Assembly (NCBI RefSeq): GCF_000154725.1
Contig: NZ_DS544873.1
Span: forward strand, 4,948,649-5,012,648
Direction of reading: 5' to 3'
DNA from: Kordia algicida OT-1
Lineage (GTDB): Bacteria > Bacteroidota > Bacteroidia > Flavobacteriales > Flavobacteriaceae
DNA length: 64,000 nucleotides
Below are positions 50,133 through 60,400 of this stretch, piece after piece; positions within the stretch are counted from its first letter, which is position 1, and each line of letters opens with the position of its first letter. The position numbers were made by a program, and so were the translations under genes. The notes under the pieces are model-generated. The model was given only the letters and a program-made list of their open reading frames with translations, did not search any database and was not told the DNA's origin.

Positions 50133-51719
50133 TCAAAACTCACTTGTAAAATGGAATTTTATATTCGGATATTTCTGTTGTGTCATTTGTAATGAAAAAG
50201 AAGAATCTGCCAAAAACACCAATTTATTTTCCTTATCACGTGCCAAAAATTTCTGTTTTACACGTTTAAAATCTAAAAACTCAGGATCTTTTTCGTTCTC
50301 AACTTCTACCCAACAAGCCTTGTGAACATTTAAATTTTCATACGAACACTTTGCGCCATATTCGTGTTCCAATCGGTACTGAATCACCTCATATTGAAGT
50401 GCTCCAACGGTTCCAATAATTTGCCGTCCATTCAAATCTAGCGTAAACAATTGTGCAACTCCTTCATCCATCAATTGATTGATTCCTTTTCGTAACTGCT
50501 TGGATTTCATTGGGTCAGCATTGTTGATGTATCTAAAATGCTCTGGTGAAAAACTAGGAACTCCTTTATAATTTAGCTTTTCGCCTGCGGTCAAAGTATC
50601 TCCAATTTTAAAATTTCCTGTATCGTGCAAACCTACAATATCACCAGGAAAAGACTCGTCTACAATTTGTTTTTTCTCAGCAAAAAATGCATTCGGACTT
50701 GAAAATTTTAGCTTCTTATCCAATCGCACATGCAGGTATGGCGTATTTCGTTTAAAAACTCCTGAGACAATTTTTATAAATGCCAAACGGTCACGGTGTT
50801 TTGGATCCATATTGGCGTGAATCTTAAATACAAAACCAGAAAATTTATTCTCGTTAGGTTCAACCAAACGTTCATCAGACATTTTTGGTAGCGGACTTGG
50901 TGCAATTTCAACAAAACAATTTAGCAATTCTCGAACACCAAAATTATTCAATGCTGAACCAAAAAATACAGGTTGCAATTCACTATTTAAATATGCTTCT
51001 CGATTAAATTCAGGATATACCTCATATACTAATTCTAGTTCTTCACGAAGCGTTTCTGCTGCAGTTTCTCCAATATAATTCTCCAATTCAGGATTGTTAA
51101 CATCTTCAAAATGAATGGCTTCAGAAATTGTTTGCTTATTTTCTCCTGTAAATAAATTAATATTCTTTTCCCAAATATTATAAATTCCTTTAAAGTCATA
51201 TCCCATTCCAATAGGAAAACTCAAAGGAGTAACGCGTAAGCCTAACTTTTGCTCCACTTCATCCAACAAATCAAAAGCATCTTTTCCTTCTCTATCTAAC
51301 TTATTAATAAAGACAATAATAGGAATCTTTCGCATGCGACAAACTTCAACCAATTTTTCCGTTTGTTCCTCCACACCTTTAGCAACATCAATTACGACAA
51401 TTACGCTATCTACAGCGCTTAAAGTACGGAAGGTATCTTCAGCAAAATCCTTGTGACCTGGTGTGTCTAAAATGTTGATTTTCTTGTCTTTATAAATAAA
51501 TGCTAATACGGAAGTTGCTACAGAAATTCCTCTCTGACGTTCAATCTCCATAAAATCACTCGTAGCTCCTTTTTTGATCTTATTATTCTTTACCGCGCCT
51601 GCTTCCTGAATAGCTCCACCAAAAAGTAATAACTTCTCTGTAAGAGTCGTTTTACCTGCATCTGGATGCGAAATAATACCAAAAGTACGTCGCTTATCAA
51701 TTTCCTGTTGTATGCTCAT
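50133..51719 (-). CDS. prfC: peptide chain release factor 3, 528 aa
   Basis: A class II release-factor GTPase: G1 GIISHPDAGKTTLTEKLLLF with GGAIQEAGAVK, switch I ERQRGISVATSVLAF, G3 DTPGHKDFAEDTFRTLSAVD and G4 FINKLDREGKD. The RF3-specific C-terminal half follows, with FFGSALNNFGVRELLN and PSFSPEHFRYINNADPMK. It recycles RF1/RF2 after termination. Its length is the usual 525-530. It is transcribed alone, convergent with the RNA polymerase operon. Confidence 0.97.
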   Translation of the reverse strand: MSIQQEIDKRRTFGIISHPDAGKTTLTEKLLLFGGAIQEAGAVKNNKIKKGATSDFMEIERQRGISVATSVLAFIYKDKKINILDTPGHKDFAEDTFRTLSAVDSVIVVIDVAKGVEEQTEKLVEVCRMRKIPIIVFINKLDREGKDAFDLLDEVEQKLGLRVTPLSFPIGMGYDFKGIYNIWEKNINLFTGENKQTISEAIHFEDVNNPELENYIGETAAETLREELELVYEVYPEFNREAYLNSELQPVFFGSALNNFGVRELLNCFVEIAPSPLPKMSDERLVEPNENKFSGFVFKIHANMDPKHRDRLAFIKIVSGVFKRNTPYLHVRLDKKLKFSSPNAFFAEKKQIVDESFPGDIVGLHDTGNFKIGDTLTAGEKLNYKGVPSFSPEHFRYINNADPMKSKQLRKGINQLMDEGVAQLFTLDLNGRQIIGTVGALQYEVIQYRLEHEYGAKCSYENLNVHKACWVEVENEKDPEFLDFKRVKQKFLARDKENKLVFLADSSFSLQMTQQKYPNIKFHFTSEF

Positions 51720-52042
51720 TTGAAATATTTAAAATAAAACCTAAAAGTACCGTTTTTTTAATCAAATGGAAAGAATAAAAAGTATGAAAACATCATCTAA
51801 AGATAGTTGAGTTCAAAAGGAATTATAATGAGGAGTCAAGATATGTATGCCCCTTATTAGTAACAAACTTATATACAAATTTATTTTACGTTTGTATTAA
51901 ATACTTTTTGTGAGAAAAGAAGCTATATAAACGCTGTTAGACTTAAGAAAAATACTTTTCAACTAAATTAAAAGTATTTTGAACTAATATATTGTTCTCT
52001 ATTACTTGGAATAAATAGCTTTGCTTTTAAAATCAGAAAGTT
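51720..52042. other. divergent spacer between prfC and the T9SS cargo gene
   Basis: A 323-bp AT-rich gap. The only clear signal is TAGCTTTG at 52016-52023, a TAnnTTTG element 19 bp before the cargo gene start, with a TTG at 51992-51994 (21-bp spacing). No ORF or repeat is evident. Confidence 0.55.
51992..52023 (+). promoter_or_regulatory. promoter of the T9SS cargo operon
   Basis: TTG (51992-51994), 21 bp, TAGCTTTG (52016-52023) match the Bacteroidota consensus. The leader to the ATG at 52043 is short (about 12 nt). Confidence 0.6.
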
Positions 52043-53833
52043 ATGAAGAAAGTCCCCTATCTCCTCATCTTGTTTTTCTGCAATGTATCTGCACAACTAA
52101 CAGTAAGAAATAATCATTATATTTTTGTTAAAGATCAAGTCTTGTTTGTCAATGATAATGTAAACTTACAAGAATCAGATGCAAAAATGTATTTAAGAGA
52201 TGATGCTCAATTAGTACAAGGTACTGGAGTTACAGGAAACTCAGGTGAAGGTCAATTAAGTGTATATCAAAATGGAACTACTCACAACTATGCTTACAAT
52301 TATTGGTGCTCTCCAGTAGGAAATAATTCTCTCTCATTTGGTAATGAAAATTTTTCGGTAAATTTATTGGATGATGCTACAGGTTTGATAAGTAGTACTG
52401 ATGCAGCATTTACAAGCTATGATGGATTTTCGAGTCCACTTACCATTGCTAGATACTGGATATATACATTTGAAAACGCCTCTAGCTACAGTCAATGGAT
52501 GTATAAAGCTGATACAGGAGCTATTGCTCCTGGATTAGGATTTACAATGAAAGGTACTAGTGACTCTAGTAATAATCAATTATATGACTTTAGAGGGAAG
52601 GCAAATAATGGAACAATTACTAATTCTGTAGCTTCTTCACAATGGACTTTAGTAGGAAATCCCTATCCTTCTGCTTTAGATGCAGTAGCTTATATACATG
52701 ATACCGATAATCAAAATGCAATCACAGGAACATTATACTATTGGGAACAAGACTTAAGTGTAATGTCGCACAATGTAGCTGACTATGTGGGTGGATATGC
52801 CACTTACACAATAAATGCAGCAGGAACTTTAGAAACATTTATTCCAGCAACTTTTGATACGTATAATAGTGACGGAACTCTAAACACTACAGGTAATACT
52901 AGTACTAGTAGCAAGAGGGCAAGAAGATACATACCAGTTGGACAAGGGTTCATGGTAGAAGGTAGTTCAACTACATCAGGGGTAGTGCAATCTAAAAATA
53001 CACATAGAGTATATTATAAGCAATCAAATATTGATAGTGAATTTTTTAGGTCAACAGACGTAAATGATGTAGGTTTGATTGAGAATAGTCAAACGGCTAA
53101 TAATCATGAAAATACGAATTCTTATTATGGTGTAATCCCGCCTGAATACAAACGTTTCCGACTTAATATAGATTTTAATAATACCTACACGCGCCAATTA
53201 GTACAAACATTTCATGATACAGAAGCAACAGCAGGCTTTGATTATGGTTTAGAGTCTAAGAGTCCGTTAGGAGTTGCTAGTGATGCCTTTTGGATAATAA
53301 ATGAAGAACCGTACATTGCTCAAGCATTACCTTATAATATTGAAATGACAATTCCTTTACATATAAATGTAGCACAAAATACTACGGTAAGAATTAGAAC
53401 GTTTGATGTTCAAAACTTTTCAGCTAATCAAGCAATATATATACATGATAAACAATTAAATCAATACCACGATATAAGCAACGGATTTTTTGAAATTGCT
53501 TTGTCGCAAGGAGAATATACAGATAGATTTGAGGTTACTTTTTTAGCTGATAATAATGTACTTGGTTTTGAACAATATGAAATAGAAAACTTATTAGTAC
53601 TTCAAGATAAAGAAAGACAACAATTAATTGTGCAAAACCCTAACTTACTTCACATAGAAAGCATTCAGTTATATGATATGCTAGGAAGAAAAGTGCTTGA
53701 CAATAAAGGTTTGAAAAAGCATGATAAGTATATAGTTGATACAACACCATTCAATGAAGGTGTATACATAGTAAAGATAATAGCTAAAAATCATAAGGAA
53801 TATTCAAAAAAAGTAATAATAAAAAGACAATAG
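52043..53833 (+). CDS. T9SS type A cargo protein, 596 aa
   Basis: A Sec signal (MKKVPYLLILFFCNVSAQ) starts a large secreted protein. The body is Asn/Ser/Thr-rich. An N-terminal part has VRNNHYIFVKDQVLFV, and TLVGNPYPSALDAVAY is a motif seen in many flavobacterial surface proteins. The last 80 residues are a type A sorting domain: LHIESIQLYDMLGRKVLDN, then DTTPFNEGVYIVKIIAKN and the basic end KKVIIKRQ. It is exported by the type IX system and anchored or released outside. The next gene begins directly at its stop codon. Confidence 0.85.
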   Translation: MKKVPYLLILFFCNVSAQLTVRNNHYIFVKDQVLFVNDNVNLQESDAKMYLRDDAQLVQGTGVTGNSGEGQLSVYQNGTTHNYAYNYWCSPVGNNSLSFGNENFSVNLLDDATGLISSTDAAFTSYDGFSSPLTIARYWIYTFENASSYSQWMYKADTGAIAPGLGFTMKGTSDSSNNQLYDFRGKANNGTITNSVASSQWTLVGNPYPSALDAVAYIHDTDNQNAITGTLYYWEQDLSVMSHNVADYVGGYATYTINAAGTLETFIPATFDTYNSDGTLNTTGNTSTSSKRARRYIPVGQGFMVEGSSTTSGVVQSKNTHRVYYKQSNIDSEFFRSTDVNDVGLIENSQTANNHENTNSYYGVIPPEYKRFRLNIDFNNTYTRQLVQTFHDTEATAGFDYGLESKSPLGVASDAFWIINEEPYIAQALPYNIEMTIPLHINVAQNTTVRIRTFDVQNFSANQAIYIHDKQLNQYHDISNGFFEIALSQGEYTDRFEVTFLADNNVLGFEQYEIENLLVLQDKERQQLIVQNPNLLHIESIQLYDMLGRKVLDNKGLKKHDKYIVDTTPFNEGVYIVKIIAKNHKEYSKKVIIKRQ

Positions 53834-55933
53834 ATGATGAAACGTATAATATTAATAATAAGTGTACTGAGTATTACTTTAATGAATGCTCAAGTAGGTA
53901 TAGGAACAACAACACCTAATAGTTCATCTGAATTAGAAATAGTTTCTAACGATAAAGGAATACTAATTCCAAGGATAGGTTTGTCAAGTAGCTCAGATAG
54001 CACTACTATAGGAAGTGGTAATGTTGAGAGTTTATTAGTATATAACACAGCAACAAGTGGAGATATCACCCCTGGTTACTACTATTGGGATGGAGCAAAA
54101 TGGCAGCGCCTTACTGTTGCTGATGATGTGGATATCAAAGAGCCATGGTATGGTACAGATGATAATGCTGCTGCCACTAGCAATACCGAAGATATGTATC
54201 TTATGAGTTCAAAAGTAGGTATTGGTACTACAACACCTGAGGCAAGACTAAACTTAATTCAATCAGGGTCAATCGCATATGGAAATTTAGAAAATGCAGC
54301 ACTTTTAATAGGAACAACAGCTAATGGGATAGGATTAGATAACAATCAAATCGCTAAATATGGGGGTACTTTGTTTTTTGAATCTGAGGATGGATTTACA
54401 CTAAGTACAGATGTGAATAGCAATGGGGAGGTAAATGTAAATACGGCAGATAAGGTAATGAGCATTGCTAAAACTGGAGATGTTAGGATAGACTATAACC
54501 TTCATGTGTTAGAAAAAGTGGGGGTGGGTACAACCAGTCCTGTATCTAAATTGCAAGTAGTAGGGAGTGACGGGCAAGATATCTTTAGAGTTAAAGGTCC
54601 AGGATCAGCTAGTGAATTAATATTTAATGATTTAATATCTGGAGGATATCCTAGTGGTTTGTCTAATTTGACATCTCAATCAGATGGGATGTTAGTAGAC
54701 CTTCCTCAATTTGCTAATTTAATTTTTAAAATTAGAAATAACGATCAAACGGATGGTTTTCATATCGTAAACAATACTGGAGACCATGTGTTTACAGCTA
54801 ATGCAAACCGTAGAATGAGTATTGGTTTTGCCAGCGACGTACCTGAGGCAACTTTAGATGTAGCGAGTGCTACAAGAACAGGAACACATGCTCCTACGAG
54901 TACATTTTATGTGACGGGTAATTATGGTCAGCGAAGCAATGGAGCTGAGTTTGTACACACCAATGGTACGCAAGGTGTAGGAATTGGTTGGGAAGGGATC
55001 TATAAAACGAGTTCTGCTGCAGATTCCAATCTTTCTCTAAGTTCAAAAGGAACAGGTTCGGTGTATACATACACAAACAACGCAGCTAGAATGACGGTAG
55101 ACGGCGATGGTGAAGTAGGAGTTGGAACAACGAACCCTACGGAAAGATTGCATGTAAACAATGGGCAATTATACATAACAACTCCAAGTAATAATATGTT
55201 GCGTTTTCAAATTGGATACGACGGTTTTTCTTATGGAAATAGAAGTAGTGATTTTGGTGTTTTGTTTGAGTCTGCATCTAGCGGTTTTCCAGGTTCTGTT
55301 GCAAGAATAAGTGCAGGAGATCAGAGTACAGGTACTGCTAACGGTAACAAGTATTTAGGATTTCAAGTGGGTAGAAATAAATTAAATTCTGACACCAAAT
55401 TAATGTACTTAAGCTCTGTAGGAGGAGGGAGAGTTGGTATAAATACAGAAAGTCCGTCCTACACGTTGCATGTTAATGGTTCAGTAGCAGGAACATCAGC
55501 GTATGTAAATACTTCTGATGCGCGTTTAAAAACAAATATACTTCCGCTAGAAAATGCATTAAGTAAAATAATGAGTTTGCAAGGGGTGACTTTTGATTGG
55601 AATTCGAATAGGTCTGTAGGAAAGCAATTAGAATTAGACGATAAAAATCATATAGGCTTCATAGCGCAACAAGTAGAAAGTGTGCTTCCAGAAGTGGTTA
55701 GTACAGACGATTCAAGCTCAGAAAAAATTAAATCTGTAGCGTATGCAGATATTGTACCAGTCTTAGTAGAGGCGATTAAAGAATTAAATAAAAAAATTGA
55801 CCAACTTGAAGATGAAAATACGCAGTTAAAAGCTTCTTTAAATAGCATTGATGCTTTGAAAGTGGAAATAAAAAATATGCAAAATAAATTAAAAAGGGTA
55901 TTGGATGTTACAGAAGAAAATAATGCGAAATAA
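53834..55933 (+). CDS. secreted protein with C-terminal S74 intramolecular chaperone domain, 699 aa
   Basis: A signal peptide (ending LMNAQ) precedes repeated short motifs VGIGTTTP, VGVGTTSP, VGVGTTNP and VGINTESP, each followed by a strand such as RLHVNNG or TLHVNGS, the tail-fibre-like repeats. The C-terminus is an S74 chaperone: TSDARLKTNILPLENALSKI, then GVTFDWN, GFIAQQVESVLPEVV and VAYADIVPVLVEAIKEL with a coiled coil (about residues 645-690). In phage fibres this domain trimerises the shaft and then cuts itself off. It starts directly at the upstream stop, with no intergenic base, so the two are cotranslated. Confidence 0.85.
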   Translation: MMKRIILIISVLSITLMNAQVGIGTTTPNSSSELEIVSNDKGILIPRIGLSSSSDSTTIGSGNVESLLVYNTATSGDITPGYYYWDGAKWQRLTVADDVDIKEPWYGTDDNAAATSNTEDMYLMSSKVGIGTTTPEARLNLIQSGSIAYGNLENAALLIGTTANGIGLDNNQIAKYGGTLFFESEDGFTLSTDVNSNGEVNVNTADKVMSIAKTGDVRIDYNLHVLEKVGVGTTSPVSKLQVVGSDGQDIFRVKGPGSASELIFNDLISGGYPSGLSNLTSQSDGMLVDLPQFANLIFKIRNNDQTDGFHIVNNTGDHVFTANANRRMSIGFASDVPEATLDVASATRTGTHAPTSTFYVTGNYGQRSNGAEFVHTNGTQGVGIGWEGIYKTSSAADSNLSLSSKGTGSVYTYTNNAARMTVDGDGEVGVGTTNPTERLHVNNGQLYITTPSNNMLRFQIGYDGFSYGNRSSDFGVLFESASSGFPGSVARISAGDQSTGTANGNKYLGFQVGRNKLNSDTKLMYLSSVGGGRVGINTESPSYTLHVNGSVAGTSAYVNTSDARLKTNILPLENALSKIMSLQGVTFDWNSNRSVGKQLELDDKNHIGFIAQQVESVLPEVVSTDDSSSEKIKSVAYADIVPVLVEAIKELNKKIDQLEDENTQLKASLNSIDALKVEIKNMQNKLKRVLDVTEENNAK

Positions 55934-56134
55934 GAAAAACTTAAAATAAATGTCATTATATAAGATATTAACCCTTTTTTATGGTGTTTTTTAGACGTTT
56001 ACCTGAAAAATATGTTTTTCATCTAAATAATAAAAAAAAGAATAAATTGAAATGCTAAAATTACTAAAATACCGTATGTTTGAATATATTATAGAAAATG
56101 GTAGGTTAAATTTTCTAAAAATAGTATTTAGGCT

Positions 56135-56184
56135 AAAAGAGAATTTCAATAAGATTTTGAGTCTTATTGGATTCTCTTTTTTTT
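56135..56184 (+). terminator. terminator of the T9SS-S74 operon
   Basis: The arms AAAAGAGAAT...CAATAAGA and TCTTATTG...ATTCTCTTTT (18 paired bases with one small internal loop) and a 7-base loop precede eight Ts. It lies about 200 bp past the S74 stop. Confidence 0.88.
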
Positions 56185-56257
56185 AGTGTAATACTTACAT
56201 GGAGTTTCAATAAATAGGCTGTTTAGTTAAAGAGGCTTAATTCTAAATCAGTCCCCT

Positions 56258-56303
56258 AAACCCCTCTCAATATGTTTTTTGATTAAAAATTGAGGGGTTT
56301 TTT
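56258..56303 (+). terminator. second terminator-like hairpin
   Basis: The arms AAACCCCTCTCAAT and ATTGAGGGGTTT (two-base bulge) flank an AT-rich loop and are followed by seven Ts. The minus strand lacks a U run, so it terminates plus-strand transcripts. Confidence 0.75.
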
Positions 56304-56314
56304 TGTGTCAACTT

Positions 56315-56530
56315 TTATTTTTTGAAAGTTTCTAATAAATCCAGTCCATTTTTAAAAATTTTCTTTATTTCGTTCACATCAACAACTGTCCCCATAGCGG
56401 CCATGTCTAATATATAGTTTTGCATAGATTTTTTTAAAGCATTCTCTAATAATGTAATGGCTTCGCTATTAGGATTTTCTTTCTTGATAATAGTAATAGC
56501 TGAGATGATGGAGTCTATATTGTTTTGCAT
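56315..56530 (-). CDS. small hypothetical protein, 71 aa
   Basis: The ATG at 56530 (MQNNIDSIISAITIIKKENP) is preferred; upstream in-frame codons cross a GC-rich hairpin and lack a proper start. The protein is short, helical and acidic to neutral, with EAITLLENALKKSMQNYIL and a C-terminal LDLLETFKK. No family is recognised. It is downstream of another small unknown gene on the same strand, separated by a strong hairpin. Confidence 0.5.
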   Translation of the reverse strand: MQNNIDSIISAITIIKKENPNSEAITLLENALKKSMQNYILDMAAMGTVVDVNEIKKIFKNGLDLLETFKK

Positions 56531-56583
56531 ATGATAAAAAGCTTGTAGTGAGTTGGTTAAAGAATAATACAATAGAGGTAAAA

Positions 56584-56621
56584 GCCACACCACCCCTGCC
56601 TAAAAGGTAGGGGGGTGTGGC
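56584..56621 (-). terminator. GC-rich hairpin between the two small minus-strand genes
   Basis: The arms 56584-56600 and 56606-56621 (GCCACACC with GGTGTGGC, then CCCCTGCC with GGTAGGGG) give 16 pairs with one bulged A, around a TAAAA loop. Only four Us follow on the minus strand, so termination may be partial. The GC content stands out in this AT-rich region. Confidence 0.7.
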
Positions 56622-56644
56622 ATAAAGTTGCAGTAGTTTAGCTA

Positions 56645-57166
56645 TTAGCTATTATTTGTGGTGTCTATATTGTCTGCATTGTTATCTGTAGCTTCATTAG
56701 TATTGCTGGGACCTTGGTTAGCAAAGCGTTGTTGTAGGCGTTGATAGGTGGTTTCCACACCAGGTATGCCACTATCGGTAGCAGCTTTGTACATACGGTA
56801 TGCCATTAAAGAAGACGCATAAGCTTCTGATCCTGCTAAAATACGGGTGTCATTAATTTTTTCAGCCAATTCATCTACCAATAATGACAGGGTGCTTAGT
56901 TGTTGGTATAAAACGTAATCTTTTTTTACTTCCAGCGGGTTCAAATAACTAGGGAGCACCTCAGGAGTATTTTCCATGCTGGTAATAGCGTCATCTACAA
57001 ATAATTTGTTGCTTCGGCTAATTTTAGGTAACGACATACGTTCACTAGGTGTAAGCCCTATTAAAAAAGGCATTAAGGTAGATAATTCTTCAATTTTAGT
57101 TTTAATCTCAGTAATGGTTTCTTCAGTTAAAGTAATAGAAAGTCTGTTGTTTGAAATGTTGCTCAT
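56645..57166 (-). CDS. hypothetical protein, 173 aa
   Basis: Helical protein of unknown family: SNISNNRLSITLTEETITEI at the start, then LSTLMPFLIGLTPSERMSLP, a central helical part with YQQLSTLSLLVDELAEKIND, and a Thr/Asn/Asp-rich tail (about residues 155-173). There is no signal peptide or membrane segment, so it is cytoplasmic. It stands divergent from the giant surface-protein gene, with a 250-bp AT-rich spacer. A possible link to that gene is only positional. Confidence 0.6.
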   Translation of the reverse strand: MSNISNNRLSITLTEETITEIKTKIEELSTLMPFLIGLTPSERMSLPKISRSNKLFVDDAITSMENTPEVLPSYLNPLEVKKDYVLYQQLSTLSLLVDELAEKINDTRILAGSEAYASSLMAYRMYKAATDSGIPGVETTYQRLQQRFANQGPSNTNEATDNNADNIDTTNNS

Positions 57167-57348
57167 AAAAAATAATAATTAGTGTCAAATAAGTTTTAAA
57201 ACAGTAATTTACAATGTTTCATTGTAAATTACTACTAATAATACTAGAAAAACAAGTGAAATTGTTTTTGAACGAAGTAAAAAAGCTTTTCAACGAATAA
57301 ATAAGTCTTTTCGTATAATAACTCAAATAAATTCATTTTGTTAAGGCG

Positions 57349-57356
57349 TATCTTTG
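57349..57356 (+). promoter_or_regulatory. candidate -7 element of the giant surface-protein gene
   Basis: TATCTTTG matches TAnnTTTG and lies 60 bp upstream of the ATG. No -33 element at the right distance is seen, so this is tentative. Confidence 0.4.
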
Positions 57357-57416
57357 CTAAAGATTTGTTAAATTAAGAAAAAGAAAATTTCATTATAAGT
57401 ATAAAAATAACTATAC

Positions 57417-60400
57417 ATGAGCAATAATATTTTCCCTAAATCATTAAAGAAATTTAATTTCTTTAATGATGCTTCTATGAATGGCCTATTACAAAAAGTA
57501 ATTCTATTATTAATATTTGGTGTTTTTAGTATAAATACAAGTTTAGCTCAATGTGCTGACACATCTCCAACAGGTGATTGTGATAGCGATACTGTGCAAA
57601 ATGGGGTGGACCTTGATGATGATAATGATGGGATTTTAGATGATTCAGAAAAAAGTTATGTTATGATGCAATATAATCTTTCTGGAGTCATTGATGGCAG
57701 CAGAGATAGAGGTGCTCCAAATAACTTAAATAGAGACTTTGTTTTTGGTGATAATTATTTTTTTAATTTAAGCTTTTCTGAGCCTATTAAGATTTCAATA
57801 CAAACAACTATAGGGGATCAAAGTTCAGGGAGGTCAGGAAATGTAATAGTTGATGGAAATTCTTTACCTGTAAGTACCACTGCAGGAAATTTTCAAACAG
57901 TAACTCATAATCCTAATAGCGCAGCTAACTATGCTGTGAACTTAGTAGGTACTGATTTGACTATGACACAATTAACGGTTAGAGATTTCTACTCAAATGT
58001 AATTATAGCAAGGTTTGATTTTGGTACGACAACTTCTCCAGTAGCAAGTGGCTTCATTCAAATGACAGAGACTAGTACTTCTCCTCAAGAAATATATCTA
58101 GAATCAGCTTCTATTGATACAGACCAAGATAATATACCTAATTATTTGGATTTAGACTCTGATGGAGATGGTTGTCCTGATGCGATAGAAGGAGGATTAA
58201 AGTTGTCTAATGGTGTTTTGGTAGCATCTTCTATGAGTGGAGGGAATACTGGAGCAAACTATAATGGAAGTAGTCCAAACCCTGTATTTGATAATCTTGG
58301 TATTTCGGTTGATTCTGAAGGGATTCCTACAATTGCGGGCTCAAATGGTCAATCCCCATGGTATAGTGTAGATGCATCAGGGTCAAGCAAATGTTTAGAT
58401 ACTGATATGGACGGTATAAATGATTATGTTGATACTGATGATGATAATGATGGAATACTAGATTTAGATGAAGGTTTTTGTGAAGGAGTTAGTGTTATTT
58501 TCTTAGAAAACACATATAATATAACTCTTTCGGATTTTGATGTTTCTAATGGAGTTGATTATGTGGCTCAACAGGGAGGAGATCCTTCTCCTTTAGCGCC
58601 AAAGTTATTTTTAAATGGTTATGATAGGGTAGGTGGTAAATCGAGAATTGAATTTACATATACTACGCCAGAAAGTTTTAACGTTGACGCAACAGGAAAT
58701 ATATATTTTAGGTTTTGGTACTACGATAACATTTTAGATTCAACAGGCTCTTATGGGCAAGTATTAAATTGTACTTTTTTTACTTCGCAAGGAAATTTGA
58801 CGCAATCATTAGATTTAAATACATTTAGTGCCTCTGACATAAATACTTTAGATAATGGGGGTTGGATATACAGAGAACTGGTTTTTACAGCAACTCCTAA
58901 TACAACGATTTCTTTAACAGGTTTCAATTTTGACATAGAAGGAAATGGTAACGGGACAGTGTCTCCTTTCAATCCTAATACTAGTGAAGTGTTTGCGATA
59001 GCACCTCTTAATATCTCTGTTGAAAGTTGTAATGCGAATAGGAATACTGATGCTGATACTTTTTTTGATCATTTGGATGTAGATAGTGATAACGATGGTT
59101 GTTTTGATGCCTTAGAGGGAGGAGATAATATCTTAGCGACTAATGTGCAAGCTAATGGACAGTTAGATGGAATAGTAGACGGAACTACAGGGGTGCCTAA
59201 TAATGTAGATATAAACAACGGGCAAACTGTAGGAACTTCAACCAATTTCCAATCGACAAGTGATCAATGTGATGACGATGGTGATGGAGTTCTCAATGCA
59301 AGTGATGTATGTGATGGAGCAAACGATTCATTAGATAGTGATAATGATGGTGTTCCAGATAGTTGTGATTTAGATGATGACAATGATGGAATCTTAGATG
59401 TGGATGAGGGGTGTAATGATACTGAATTTGCTGGAGATGATTCAAGTCCAACAGGAAGTCCTAGCGCAGTATTTATTTCATATCCCAATACCACAGCGGC
59501 TTTTCCACCGAGTAATTCAAATATATCGAGTATTATTTCGGTAGCAAGTGTGTCTAATCAATCAGCAGGTTCAGGACTTACTATGACGCACAAAGGGGCT
59601 CAAGCTATTGATATAAGTAATGTTGGGGCATTAAACTATACTGAGGCAATTGCAAATAATGAATACTTAGAATTTAGTTTTACTACAACAAATTCTTATG
59701 ATGTTGCTTATTTAGATTGGGTTGGGTTCTATAATAGGATTGATCAAGAAGGCTTTTCTGTAACATATGCTATATCAAACAATGGAGGTAGTAGTTTTAC
59801 AGATTTAGCAACTTTTGTCGAAACAGCTAATGATGGAGGTGGGACATTCCCTCAAGGAAGAGAAGCTGAAGATGTATTAGATTATGAGTTGCTAAACAAT
59901 ACAACATACACTATTCGTATATACTTTTACGCTCTTGGTGCTTCTGTAATCGAATTTGATGATACAATAGTTGCTTTTGACTTTTGTGCTAAAAATACGG
60001 ATGGAGATGCTTTTGCGGATTATTTGGATGTAGATAGCGATAACGATGGTTGTTTTGATGCGATTGAAGGGGGAGATAATATACTAGCAGCTAATGTACA
60101 AGCTAATGGACAGTTAGATGGTAATATAAATAGTACAACTGGTGTTCCAAATAACGTAGATGTAAATAATGGTCAAGCAATTGGAGCGTCCGCAGACGAT
60201 ACCCAATATGATGCAGATGGGCAATGTGATCAAGATGGGGATGGAGTAATTGATGCCAACGATGTTTGTAATGGTTTTGATGACAATGATGATAATGATA
60301 ATGATGGGGTTCCAGATGTCTGTGATCAAGATGATGACAATGATGGTATATTAGATACACAAGAATTATGTGGAACGAATCCTCAACCAGTAAATTTAGA

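Larger units (their letters stand above)
55934..56314. other. spacer with two tandem plus-strand terminators
   Basis: The 381-bp gap between the S74 gene and the convergent small gene holds two terminators, 56135-56184 and 56258-56303, both with T runs on the plus strand. The roughly 75 bp between them could be a short transcript, but no promoter or ORF is clear. Confidence 0.6.

Noticed and set aside
53834-55933. Prophage tail-fibre gene
   Set aside because: The S74 domain is phage-like, but there are no capsid, terminase, tail or lysis genes nearby and the gene is joined to a T9SS cargo gene.
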